NCBI RefSeq assembly: GCF_000174775.1
Contig: NZ_ACLR01000182.1
Coordinates: forward strand, 88,718-152,717
Reading direction: 5' to 3'
Length of the DNA: 64,000 bases
From: Porphyromonas uenonis 60-3
GTDB taxonomy: Bacteria; Bacteroidota; Bacteroidia; Bacteroidales; Porphyromonadaceae
Both the position numbers and the translations under genes were made by a program. This document shows positions 1 to 7,541 of the stretch, in pieces. The notes below the pieces were generated by a model. It was not told where the DNA came from and made no database searches. It saw only the letters and a list, made by a program, of their open reading frames with translations. Positions within the stretch are counted from its first letter, which is position 1; the number at the start of each line of letters is the position of its first letter.

Positions 1-438
1 TTCGGTCAATTCGCGCATCACCTCCTCCTCGTCGGGCTTAAGGTCGTCAACCTTGTTGATGAGGATTTCGGTGGGGATGCGGTACGCTTCAGCCGTAGCT
101 AGAAAGCGATCAATGAAGGTGTAGGAAGTGCGAGGGCGAGCGATGGTGACCATTAGGAGGGCTAGGTCAATGTTTGCCGCAAGGATGTGCGACTCCTTCG
201 AGAGATTGGTGGCGCGCCGTATGATGTAGTTGCGTCGTGGCTCGAGAGACTCTATATAAGTGACCTCCTGCTGTGGATCAGGCGTGAAGTGCACCCAGTC
301 ACCGACCACTACGGGGTTGGTACTGCGGATGCCCTGTATGCGCACCCGCCCTTTGATCAGGCAGGAGTAGACCCGCTCCTCCTCGGGGACGTGCACTGCG
401 CAGTTGTTGCCGATGACCTTGATGACTCTGCCTCGCAT
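1..438 (-). CDS. rsgA: Small-subunit ribosome-dependent GTPase RsgA, N-terminal part (runs off the window)
   Basis: The reverse strand reads 146 codons without a stop from an ATG at 438 to base 1, so the gene is cut by the window edge. The protein starts MRGRVIKVIGNNCAVHV and continues through an OB-fold stretch (VVVGDWVHF near residues 48-56) into the beginning of the circularly permuted GTPase domain. In that domain the G4 motif comes first: NKVDD is seen near residue 130. RsgA helps the 30S subunit mature by testing the decoding centre. It lies downstream of frr and pyrH on the same strand, all of them translation or nucleotide housekeeping genes. Zinc-binding and G1-G3 motifs would lie outside the window. 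Confidence 0.9.
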   Translation of the reverse strand, partial: MRGRVIKVIGNNCAVHVPEEERVYSCLIKGRVRIQGIRSTNPVVVGDWVHFTPDPQQEVTYIESLEPRRNYIIRRATNLSKESHILAANIDLALLMVTIARPRTSYTFIDRFLATAEAYRIPTEILINKVDDLKPDEEEVMRELTE

Positions 439-599
439 AGGATAGATAAATGGGGGGAATGGTAAGAGCAAAGCCACAGCCCACAGCTTGAGGGGGAAAG
501 GTCAGACGTAGCGAAAGAGCGTCTCTCCGCTCCGCCTGCCCGCTCAGGCTGTAGGTGTGACTTGCATAGAGTGAAGTGTGATAGGGGAGTGGCGCAGAG

Positions 600-1160
600 T
601 TAGATCGTCATGATCTCCTTCTCCTTGGCCGCAAGCGCCTCCTCGACACGAGCTATGTACTTGTCGTGGAGCTTCTGAGCATCGTTCTCCGTTTGCTTGA
701 TCGTATCCTCTGGTAGGTCCTCCGCTTTGACCGCCTTCTTAGCAGCATCGATAGCGTCACGACGTGCATTGCGGATGCTGATCTTAGCCTCCTCGCTCTC
801 AGCTTTAGATTGCTTGACTAGCTCCTTGCGGCGCTCCTCCGTGAGCGGTGGCATGGTGATGCGGATCATCTCGCCATTGTTGGTCGGAGTGATACCTAGA
901 CTGGAGTCGAGGATACCCTTCTCAATGTCCTTGATGAGCTTCTTGTCCCACGGTGTGATAGCGAGCGTACGCGCATCGGGTACAGTCACGGTGGCAACCT
1001 GATTAAGAGGCATCGGTGCCCCGTAAGCCTCGACGGTTATGTCGTCCAGGAGGACAGGGTTTGCCTTGCCTGCACGTATGCGGTCTAGCTTGTCCTGGAG
1101 GAATTCGATCGCCTTGAGCATGGACTGCTCTGCAGGTTTGATAAATTGGCTTGTACTCAT
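600..1160 (-). CDS. frr: Ribosome recycling factor
   Basis: The 186-residue product has the usual RRF length and sequence: an N-terminal helix (MLKAIEFLQDKLDRIRAGKA), the domain II region beginning around VEAYGAPMPLNQVATVTVPD, and a long C-terminal three-helix bundle rich in K and E. Together with EF-G it splits post-termination ribosomes in the cytoplasm. It starts 31 bp after pyrH on the same strand, the widespread pyrH-frr arrangement, so the two are very likely cotranscribed from the promoter in front of pyrH. Confidence 0.97.
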   Translation of the reverse strand: MSTSQFIKPAEQSMLKAIEFLQDKLDRIRAGKANPVLLDDITVEAYGAPMPLNQVATVTVPDARTLAITPWDKKLIKDIEKGILDSSLGITPTNNGEMIRITMPPLTEERRKELVKQSKAESEEAKISIRNARRDAIDAAKKAVKAEDLPEDTIKQTENDAQKLHDKYIARVEEALAAKEKEIMTI

Positions 1161-1191
1161 ATTTCGTTTTGGTTGGTTTCTAGGTTATTGA

Positions 1192-1917
1192 TTAGGAAAC
1201 GATTGATCCGATCTCCTCGCCACGCATCACACGAGCCAGGTTGCCCGTCGTGTCCATGTCAAAGACGATGATCGGCAGATGATTCTCCTGACAAAGCGTC
1301 ATAGCAGTCAGATCCATGATTCTGAGCCCACGATCGTATACCTCTTGGTAGGTGAGCCGAGAGAGCTTGATCGCTGTCGGGTCACGCTCTGGATCGGCCG
1401 TGTAGATGCCATCGACGCGGGTCCCCTTGAGCATGATGTCCGCTTGTAGCTCTATGCCACGGAGAGCTGAGGCAGAGTCAGTGGTGAAAAACGGATTGCC
1501 CGTGCCACCAGCGATGAAGACGATATGCCCCTGCGCTAGCAGTTGGCGAGCCGTGAGCGCATCGTAGTAGCGAGCGTAGGACTCCATCGGCGTACTGGTC
1601 ATGACGACCGCACGAGGCGTGCCCTGTATGGCGGGGCACTGCGCATTGATCGCAGCGCTGATAGCGAGCGCATTGATGACCGTGGCGAGCATGCCCATAC
1701 GGTCGCCCGATACACGATCCAGTCCTTCGGCAGAGCCTGCCATCCCTCGGAATATGTTGCCACCGCCCACGACGATCGCCACCTCGACGCCCATGTCGCT
1801 GATCTCGATGATCTGCGAGGCGTAGTCGTGTAGCCGTGTCGTGTCGATGCCTTGCTTAGAGCCCGCCGCGAGCGACTCGCCGCTGAGCTTGAGTAGTACT
1901 CGTTTGTATTGAGCCAT
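1192..1917 (-). CDS. pyrH: UMP kinase
   Basis: The 241-residue protein belongs to the amino-acid-kinase fold UMP kinases. It starts with KRVLLKLSGESLA, has the glycine-rich VVGGGNIFRG loop near residue 50, the TGNPFFTTDSASALRG segment near residue 137, and the TADPERDPTA nucleotide-binding motif near residue 173. It makes UDP from UMP with ATP and is typically hexameric, activated by GTP and inhibited by UTP in the family. The first gene of a pyrH-frr-(rsgA) run; a TATCTTTG promoter element lies 28 bp before the start codon. Confidence 0.97.
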   Translation of the reverse strand: MAQYKRVLLKLSGESLAAGSKQGIDTTRLHDYASQIIEISDMGVEVAIVVGGGNIFRGMAGSAEGLDRVSGDRMGMLATVINALAISAAINAQCPAIQGTPRAVVMTSTPMESYARYYDALTARQLLAQGHIVFIAGGTGNPFFTTDSASALRGIELQADIMLKGTRVDGIYTADPERDPTAIKLSRLTYQEVYDRGLRIMDLTAMTLCQENHLPIIVFDMDTTGNLARVMRGEEIGSIVS

Positions 1918-1944
1918 AATGGTCTTATCTCATTGTATCCTCTA

Positions 1945-1952
1945 CAAAGATA
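1945..1952 (-). promoter_or_regulatory. Bacteroidota -7 element for pyrH-frr
   Basis: The reverse strand reads TATCTTTG, an exact TAnnTTTG match, 28 bp upstream of pyrH. No good TTTG -33 box is visible 19-20 bp further upstream, so only the -7 half is supported. Confidence 0.5.
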
Positions 1953-1996
1953 GGGAAAAAGAGCTTAGCGGTGAAGCCACACAGGGGTTCTTTCGC

Positions 1997-2046
1997 CTGA
2001 AAATGGATTTTCTCCCGTCTGAAAATGGATTTTCATCCTGCTCGAA
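1997..2046 (+). repeat. Short array of 22-bp palindromic units
   Basis: CTGAAAATGGATTTTC occurs at 1997 and again exactly 22 bp later at 2019; a degenerate third unit (CTCGAAAACGG) starts at 2041. Each unit is a GAAAAT-GG-ATTTTC inverted repeat followed by an 8-bp spacer. The same 14 bp + 8 bp layout with other bases appears at 27.9 kb and 63.9 kb. The second unit marks the outer edge of the direct repeat that extends to 2266. Confidence 0.6.
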
Positions 2047-2266
2047 AACGGCTCTTCTCCAGTTTTAAGGTGCGTGGAGCATGGAGGCGCAGGCAGTGCC
2101 CTGGTATAAAGCGAGTGGCTCAAACATAAAGCAAGAGGCTCCACCGCTGATGAGCGATGGAGCCTCTCTAGGTGATGACGAAGGGTTACTTCATCTGGTA
2201 GAAGGAGATAGGATTGCCCTCCACCTCCAGGACGGGTCCGTCGGAGACGGCGCCTGTCTTGGGATC
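2020..2266 (+). repeat. Direct repeat copy A, flanking the surface-lipoprotein operon
   Basis: This stretch closely matches 7314-7541 in the same orientation. It begins at TGAAAATGGATTTTCATCCT and runs through a terminator hairpin and the last 27 codons of a DUF4374-type lipoprotein gene to GGATC. Copy A has an extra block of about 20 bp near 2115-2133 that looks like a local duplication. The two copies bracket the three genes between 2270 and 6629. Confidence 0.85.
2134..2167 (-). terminator. Stem-loop terminator after the GLUG lipoprotein gene
   Basis: AGAGGCTCCA pairs perfectly with TGGAGCCTCT across a 14-base loop. It lies about 100 bp beyond the stop codon at 2270 and about 20 bp beyond the remnant stop at 2186. 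The U-tract on the reverse strand is weak (TGCTTTATG). The same hairpin recurs at 7408-7443. Confidence 0.6.
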
Positions 2267-2269
2267 AGA
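2186..2269 (-). pseudogene. 27-codon C-terminal remnant of a DUF4374-type lipoprotein gene
   Basis: Directly after the TAA of the upstream GLUG lipoprotein gene, and in the same frame, the reverse strand reads SDPKTGAVSDGPVLEVEGNP followed by ISFYQMK and a stop. This is the C-terminus of the lipoprotein encoded at 7461-8714 (DPKTGAVSDGPVFEIEGNP, then VSFYQMK) with a few substitutions. It shows that a second DUF4374-type gene once ended here and that the surface operon now abuts its tail. It has no start of its own and is not expected to be translated. Confidence 0.85.
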
Positions 2270-4201
2270 TTAGTCCGTTATGGTTGGAGTCCCTTTTCTA
2301 GATGTCCCATAGAGCGGGTGTGTAGGAGCATAGCCAGAATTCTTTGTTCCGTCATACTTGAGGAATTCAATGTTGCTGACTTTACACTTTTCGAACTTCA
2401 CCCCAGTAGCATCAGCGATGTCTCCGACCAGTCCTGCGATGTTTGTCGTAGACGAACCATTGACACGCAGGCTGACGTAGTTAGCTGTACACTCGATTAG
2501 TGTATGGTTCTTGTTTAGAGATCCAACCATACCTCCGATTTGAGTGCCTTTTGCCTGAATTGTGATATTTGTTACACTACACTTCTTGAATACGAAAGGC
2601 TTATCGGGATTCGTATATCCGACGAGTCCTCCCACATTCTGGGTCTTGAAGATGCTGTTAGCCCCCTTAATGAAAACGTTTTTAGCATGTACGTTCTCTA
2701 GGTTTCCGCAGAAGTATCCAACACATCCAGCAAAGTAAGCCGACTCACTATGTTTCTTACCCGGCTCTACCTTTACGCCTTCGAGACCATTGATCGTGAT
2801 GTTTTCGAAGGTTAGATTCTTGATATCTCCATACCATACCCCAAAGACACCAGTTTGTTGCTCTCTCTTGAAGAAGCCACTGGTCTTGTATAGGAATTTC
2901 TGAACACTGAAGTTACGTAGGGTATGGCCGTTTCCGTCGAATGTGCCGCAGGGACCACCAAAAGCACCAGCGCGAGGCCCGATGGGGTACCAGTCAATAC
3001 CGTTCATGTCAATGTCAGACTCAAGCTTGAAGACTTTATTAGCTCCTAGCTCACCAGGATTATCAGAGACCCACATCATCTCTTCACGATTGGTGATGTG
3101 GTAGGTCGTAATTGTTTTACCACCCTCCACACTGGTGGTAATTGCGGGCTTCTTGGGAGTGACGCCTTGAGGAGCAAACCAAGGCTTATGGTTGTTGTAC
3201 TCCTCGATGAAGTTCTCTTCGATAAGCACCTTGATACTAGTTGCAGTCGTCAGGAGGTTACCCATGAGGGTGGTTAGGTAGTTACGCTGGATAGGTACAT
3301 TGACAGCGAAGTCGTAGGTTGAGATAAGCTCTCCGTCTTTGCCACCCTTTTTAGCCGTGAAGACTACGTGAAGAGGTGTCTGCTCAGACTGGTCAGTCAT
3401 TAGGTAGTCTACGGTCATGGTGCGGTTGTGATCGTCAGAGTCATAACCGAGCATGTAGTCCTTCTGGTCTTTGTTTATATTGACATCGTAGGTGATGATG
3501 CCTGCATCATCCTTCGCCGTGAGAGGAGTTCCCGTAGAGACTCCCGTCAGTAGGTTCATAGAGTTGAATCTCTTACAATCTGCGCCATAGTACTGGATAG
3601 AGAAGTAGTCAGGCTTGTCAGCTGGCACGAGCCCCCAGTCTGTAGTAACGACGCGAATCTTAGAGAAGGGACGGCGTAGTACGAGCGTCTCGTTAATAGC
3701 CTCCGTACCAACATTGATCTCCTTCGCAATCCAATAAGCATCGCGAGACTCGTCGTTTAGTTGCTTGTCAGGGGTGTCGATGCAAGTAATGTTTGTGAAG
3801 TCAGCGGTGTTGTAGTGAAGGTCGGCGGTCTCACCTTGCTTGACGAAGTCTGCCCAGACTACGAACTTGTATTTTCTATTGGGTGTTAGTCGTATCTCAT
3901 AAGTGATCTCCTGGTAGGAGTCTACGGTCTTGACTAAAGGCGCTATGACACTCTCGCCCGAGGCGTTGTAGACAGCGAGCTTGTATCGGATGTCGTACTT
4001 CGACATGTCTACGTTAGTGATACCACCCTTGGCACTAGAGCTATTGGCGGAGGCACGGAGGGCCTGCATGTCTTCGGGGAGAGATAGCTTGATAACTACT
4101 TTACCCGGATCATTACTGTCTAGCTGGTCATTCCTCTGGCATGAAGCTCCGATCAGGAGGATAGCTAGAGAAGCCAGGAAAAGCTTGATTCTTTGATTCA
4201 T
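2270..4201 (-). CDS. Surface lipoprotein with fimbrillin-like N-terminal domain and GLUG repeats
   Basis: The 643-residue product has a lipoprotein signal (hydrophobic core to about residue 20, lipobox IGASC with Cys21). Residues about 35-330 resemble the DUF6562/Mfa-type domain: VVIKLSLPEDM, a YKFVVWADFV segment near 110-120 and VNVPIQRNYLTTLMGNLLT near 310. From about 395 it changes to glycine-rich repeats of GLUG type (FDGNGHTLRNF, GGLVGYT, GGMVGSL, AGLVGDI), often found in adhesive outer-membrane proteins of this phylum. It is the last gene of a three-gene operon. The stop codon is immediately followed by the tail of a different lipoprotein gene, so the 3' end is a recombination joint and the native C-terminus may have been altered. 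Adhesion is an inference. Confidence 0.75.
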   Translation of the reverse strand: MNQRIKLFLASLAILLIGASCQRNDQLDSNDPGKVVIKLSLPEDMQALRASANSSSAKGGITNVDMSKYDIRYKLAVYNASGESVIAPLVKTVDSYQEITYEIRLTPNRKYKFVVWADFVKQGETADLHYNTADFTNITCIDTPDKQLNDESRDAYWIAKEINVGTEAINETLVLRRPFSKIRVVTTDWGLVPADKPDYFSIQYYGADCKRFNSMNLLTGVSTGTPLTAKDDAGIITYDVNINKDQKDYMLGYDSDDHNRTMTVDYLMTDQSEQTPLHVVFTAKKGGKDGELISTYDFAVNVPIQRNYLTTLMGNLLTTATSIKVLIEENFIEEYNNHKPWFAPQGVTPKKPAITTSVEGGKTITTYHITNREEMMWVSDNPGELGANKVFKLESDIDMNGIDWYPIGPRAGAFGGPCGTFDGNGHTLRNFSVQKFLYKTSGFFKREQQTGVFGVWYGDIKNLTFENITINGLEGVKVEPGKKHSESAYFAGCVGYFCGNLENVHAKNVFIKGANSIFKTQNVGGLVGYTNPDKPFVFKKCSVTNITIQAKGTQIGGMVGSLNKNHTLIECTANYVSLRVNGSSTTNIAGLVGDIADATGVKFEKCKVSNIEFLKYDGTKNSGYAPTHPLYGTSRKGTPTITD

Positions 4202-4291
4202 ACTGCTACTGTTAATTGTTGGTTTATGATATGTGATTGGGACTCTTCCTTTGTGTCGTCAGAGAAAAGATTCCCCTGTATTTCTGCTTGC

Positions 4292-5353
4292 CTATATCTT
4301 GATGATAAATTCGCCATCGAAGTCTTCATCAATCTGGATGCCATCGTCCTTTCCGAAGCTCTTGGTCAGGAAGTACCCCTCGAGGAGCGTCTCGTGGTTC
4401 CTGAGGAGAGGTATGTGTACACCGTTTATGTGGCTGATTTCCTTGCCGTGGTCATAGATATGGAAGTCTGCGACAACGACATTCTCCTCGCTCCAAGAGG
4501 TGAATATATAGTCTAGAGCTAGAGACACCGTTTTATGGTCCGAAGAGACGTATATATCTGGCTTGACATTCACGCTGTAGTTTACCCCAAACTTGTTAGG
4601 TCTGCGCTCGGGTACATTATATCCGACGGCAGCGAATTGGGTATAGATAATCTTTACGGTGATGTCCTCGATATTACTGCCGGCTAGTAGGTAGTCTCCG
4701 TAGTCGATAGCTCTAAGCCAATAGCGAGCGTTGGGTCTCACCATATGTACGGGTATCTTACGATCTCTGATCACCTTATGGGCATCGGCTGCAGAGGCTG
4801 GATATCCCTCTGGTGTCAGGGTATAGTCTATGATGAAGTCTTCGGTCCCGACGGCGCAACTCCTCAAGTGCGCATTCTGTGGATAGGTTGAGAGGTCTGT
4901 GCCAATGTGCGTGAGATCAGATGTGAGATAGTGCCAGTCCTTGATCTCATTCGCCTTAATGTAATCGGCAAAGGCTGCAACCTTGTACTTGCCCTGAGGT
5001 AGATACACATGTATCGTATCCTGTGGGGGGAGGGCGTTGTGAGGCTGAGTGACTACTCTTCGCTCCACTACGTGTCCAGCTTCGTCATAGATCTCGGCTG
5101 TAATCCTCATCTGATACCCATCCCCTAGCTCGTAGGGTAGTGAGGGGGTCTCGTTAAGCTTGATAACCTTCGAGTTGTATTTCTCATCGAAAACCACCTT
5201 TTTGTAGTAAGGCGGAGGAGTCCTATCGGCATTAAACTCTAGGATTACTAGAGATTTGCTAGGTGTAGGGTACTCGTGTATGGTCCTATCGCAAGAGATA
5301 AAAGAGAGGATGGATAGGACTATTACTATGGCTATGGATAATCTGTACTTCAT
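4292..5353 (-). CDS. Fimbria-associated lipoprotein (DUF6562/Mfa2-like)
   Basis: A 353-residue lipoprotein: signal to residue 20 with lipobox LSFISC (Cys21). The body resembles the N-terminal domain of the next gene: GKYKVAAFADYIKANEIKDWHYLTSDLTHI parallels YKFVVWADFVKQG...LHYNTADFTNI there, and INGVHIPLLRNHETLLEGYFLT near residues 310-330 is the strand pattern seen before the end of FimB/Mfa2 and DUF6562 proteins. These proteins anchor or cap Bacteroidota fimbriae, or are minor subunits. It lies 10 bp after the DUF3575 gene. A 90-bp gap separates it from the GLUG lipoprotein. Which fimbrial role it plays cannot be read from sequence. Confidence 0.7.
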   Translation of the reverse strand: MKYRLSIAIVIVLSILSFISCDRTIHEYPTPSKSLVILEFNADRTPPPYYKKVVFDEKYNSKVIKLNETPSLPYELGDGYQMRITAEIYDEAGHVVERRVVTQPHNALPPQDTIHVYLPQGKYKVAAFADYIKANEIKDWHYLTSDLTHIGTDLSTYPQNAHLRSCAVGTEDFIIDYTLTPEGYPASAADAHKVIRDRKIPVHMVRPNARYWLRAIDYGDYLLAGSNIEDITVKIIYTQFAAVGYNVPERRPNKFGVNYSVNVKPDIYVSSDHKTVSLALDYIFTSWSEENVVVADFHIYDHGKEISHINGVHIPLLRNHETLLEGYFLTKSFGKDDGIQIDEDFDGEFIIKI

Positions 5354-5363
5354 CGGTTATATT

Positions 5364-6629
5364 TCATTTGCGTGGGGTATACCACTTGTACATGATGGTT
5401 AGTCCAGCTCTAGTTACACCCCAGTAGCTTTCGTGAGTATTGCTATTGAATTTGGCTCCGTTGTACCAGTTTCGGTATGAGTCGTAAATGTAATCTGCGT
5501 ACCCGACACCGATGTTTGCTTCTAGAGCCCATCTCTTGTCTTTACCAAAGTTCCAAGAGTATCCGTATCCAACGCCTGCATTCCATAGTGCATGGTTGGG
5601 GTCTTGGTAGCGGCCCTTATCGTTGAGGGCAATATTGAATCCGAGTAGAGCTCCATGTAACCCTACGAAATGTCCCTCTCCGGCTTTTCGTCCGAGCCAG
5701 TATCTAAATTCTGGTTGCGAGCCAAGAAGTCTGATCTTCCTATCTGGGACTCGTATGTCGTAGGGTGAGTATACAAAGGGGATGTCTAGCGAGGTCTTTC
5801 TCCACAGCTCGACCTCTACGCCAAGGTTCGCCACGAGGATCCCATCGAAGAGGAGATTGTTCTTAAGGGCGAAGAAACGTGTCTCAGCCACGGGAAGAAA
5901 AGAGGCTTCTATCTTGGGTAGCATACATACCTCGGTGCTCGGAAGGAGTGTCGGGGGCATAGGCGGGATCTTAGGGAGCTCTACATTGTAAGCCTTGCAT
6001 ACGATGACCATGCGGGCATTTCTAAAGGGCGTAAAGAGTCCGTAGATGAGGTTATGCCAAGTCTTGCCTTGATCAATAGCACGGATCTTCGTTTTTCTCA
6101 GCTTCCAGTCCGGCGTATTATCAATGATCTCTAATAAGCGGTCTCTGTAGGGGTAGTCCTTATCCTTGATTAGGGCTCTACGAAAGCCCTCCCAGTCCTC
6201 TGCCAGGTTCTGAGTGCGTACCAAAGCTGGATCCACAGAGGTGTTTTTGAGAATAAAGTTCTTGAGGATTTCAGACCGCCAGAAGCCTAGATCGTAATTG
6301 TGCGCTACTGGTCCCTCGGGAGAAGCACTACCTCCGATCCATAGGTACTGAAAGTCCACTCTTTTGTCTTGCAGTACTTGGTTGACGAGAGCTGCCACAC
6401 TGTCTAGTTCAGGAGACGGGATGTATGTATGCTTGTCAATATCAAAGATGATAGGCACTAGCCCAGTCTCGCTGTATGCAATGGTGGAGTCGGGCTTGTT
6501 GTCGGGGAGGAATACTACGTGCTTAGGGTACACCATATGCCCGACGATAGGATTTAGCTTATCATCTTGAGCATAGATAGATACTGCTAGAGCTAGTGTA
6601 GATATTATTGTCAGTATAAATCTTCTCAT
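5364..6629 (-). CDS. Outer-membrane protein: OmpA-like domain plus DUF3575 beta-barrel
   Basis: 421 residues with a cleavable signal (MRRFILTIISTLALAVSIYAQ). Residues about 50-220 look like a periplasmic OmpA/peptidoglycan-type domain (VDFQYLWIGGSASPEGPVAHN, LGFWRSEILKNFI). The C-terminal half fits DUF3575: FFALKNNLLFDGILVANLGVEVELW near 250-275, then alternating aromatic strands ending in MYKWYTPRK. DUF3575 proteins accompany Mfa/Fim lipoproteins in Bacteroidota fimbrial loci, which matches the two lipoproteins that follow. First gene of the operon, preceded by a good promoter and a leader of about 195 nt. Confidence 0.8.
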   Translation of the reverse strand: MRRFILTIISTLALAVSIYAQDDKLNPIVGHMVYPKHVVFLPDNKPDSTIAYSETGLVPIIFDIDKHTYIPSPELDSVAALVNQVLQDKRVDFQYLWIGGSASPEGPVAHNYDLGFWRSEILKNFILKNTSVDPALVRTQNLAEDWEGFRRALIKDKDYPYRDRLLEIIDNTPDWKLRKTKIRAIDQGKTWHNLIYGLFTPFRNARMVIVCKAYNVELPKIPPMPPTLLPSTEVCMLPKIEASFLPVAETRFFALKNNLLFDGILVANLGVEVELWRKTSLDIPFVYSPYDIRVPDRKIRLLGSQPEFRYWLGRKAGEGHFVGLHGALLGFNIALNDKGRYQDPNHALWNAGVGYGYSWNFGKDKRWALEANIGVGYADYIYDSYRNWYNGAKFNSNTHESYWGVTRAGLTIMYKWYTPRK

Positions 6630-6830
6630 GAGGAAAGGTTACTTATATAGGTTTGACCGATATCTAGGAGGTAATCCTAAAGGCTCCTTATTTACCTTTG
6701 GGAATAGCGGAAAGATAAGTGTAGAACCCTTCATTTGCTAGTCATAGGTCTAGATGAAATAATGATTCACGTTTAAGGAGTGTCGGCATATCTGTATGTG
6801 ATGTGAGTTAAAACTGTTATGCCTCTGAGA

Positions 6831-6861
6831 CAAAGGTAGTTTTTTTTTTCTTATCAGCAAA
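6831..6861 (-). promoter_or_regulatory. Promoter of the surface-lipoprotein operon
   Basis: On the reverse strand TTTG (6858-6861), a 19-bp spacer containing a long A tract, and TACCTTTG (6831-6838) form a full match to the Bacteroidota consensus. The expected transcription start near 6824 leaves a 5' leader of about 195 nt before the ATG at 6629. No riboswitch was recognised in it. Confidence 0.75.
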
Positions 6862-6962
6862 ATCCGAACTTGATGTGTGTGCTCGTACGTTCCCCTTTAA
6901 GGTGCAACACGCAGGAAAGGGTAGAAAAAACTCGTGGGACGTTATTGGACAACCTAGCAAAG

Positions 6963-7299
6963 CTGGCGCATTACAACTCGCTCTTCTTCGATGAACTTCG
7001 AGGAATATATGGCTAAATCCTCGCTACAAAGCGGTATAGAGCCACTCTATAGCTACTCTTACATCTCCGCTGATTCTAATCTCTACCGAAGAAATCGAGA
7101 ATCTCCAGGGAGCAAACGAAAATTCTCCACGGAACCGGGAAATAAAAGTTCGGAAGAATGAAATGAAACTTCGGAAGAAAGAAATCAAAGTTCCGATGAA
7201 TTTTCCGATTCCTCCGTGGAGATTCGGCGATTTCCACCGAGGAATTGCTCAATTTCCTTGATAGTGCCGTCGATGACTTCATCCTAAATCATGCGTCAG
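6963..7299 (+). repeat. MITE-like element with internal 21-bp minisatellite (copy 1)
   Basis: Bounded by CTGGCGCATT at the left and ATGCGTCAG at the right, an imperfect terminal inverted repeat. A conserved head contains GGCTAAATCCTCGCTACAAA. The core at about 7108-7205 has three 21-bp units: AAAGTTCGGAAGAATGAAAT, AAACTTCGGAAGAAAGAAAT, AAAGTTCCGATGAATTTT. The tail ends in CAATTTCCTTGATAGTGCCGTCGATG... Related copies occur at 19251, 27505, 36661, 49713 (head only) and 58776. The layout recalls the BrickBuilt MITEs of P. gingivalis (tandem 22-23-mers inside a MITE). Whether they are homologous was not tested. Confidence 0.8.
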
Positions 7300-7313
7300 A
7301 CCTACCTTTTGGA

Positions 7314-7541
7314 TGAAAATGGATTTTCATCCTGCTCGAAAACGGCTCTTCTCCAGTTTTAAGGTGCGTGGAGCATAGAGGCGCAGACAGTGCCCTGGTA
7401 TAAAGCGAGAGGCTCCACCGCTGAATGAGCGATGGAGCCTCTCTTGGTGATGTGGCAGGGCTACTTCATCTGGTAGAAGGAGACGGGATTGCCCTCTATT
7501 TCAAAGACGGGTCCGTCGGAGACGGCACCTGTCTTAGGATC
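7314..7541 (+). repeat. Direct repeat copy B
   Basis: Matches 2020-2266 in the same orientation. Here it is the intact 3' end of the DUF4374-type lipoprotein gene (7461-8714) plus its terminator. It opens with a 22-bp palindrome built on GGATGAAAAT/ATTTTCATCC. The pair of repeats encloses the fimbria-like operon and MITE copy 1. Confidence 0.85.
7408..7443 (-). terminator. Stem-loop terminator after the DUF4374-type gene
   Basis: AGAGGCTCCA and TGGAGCCTCT form a 10-bp stem with a 16-base loop about 18 bp after the stop codon at 7461. Duplicate of the hairpin at 2134-2167. Confidence 0.6.

Noticed and set aside
2081..2500. Forward-strand open frame of 139 codons
   Set aside because: It is antisense to the GLUG lipoprotein gene and the direct repeat; composition is not protein-like.
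7076..7282. Small open frame (FFLPKFHFILPNFYFPVP type) in the MITE, also found in other copies
   Set aside because: It exists because the core repeat unit is 21 bp and free of stops on both strands. No promoter or conserved start; ends differ between copies.
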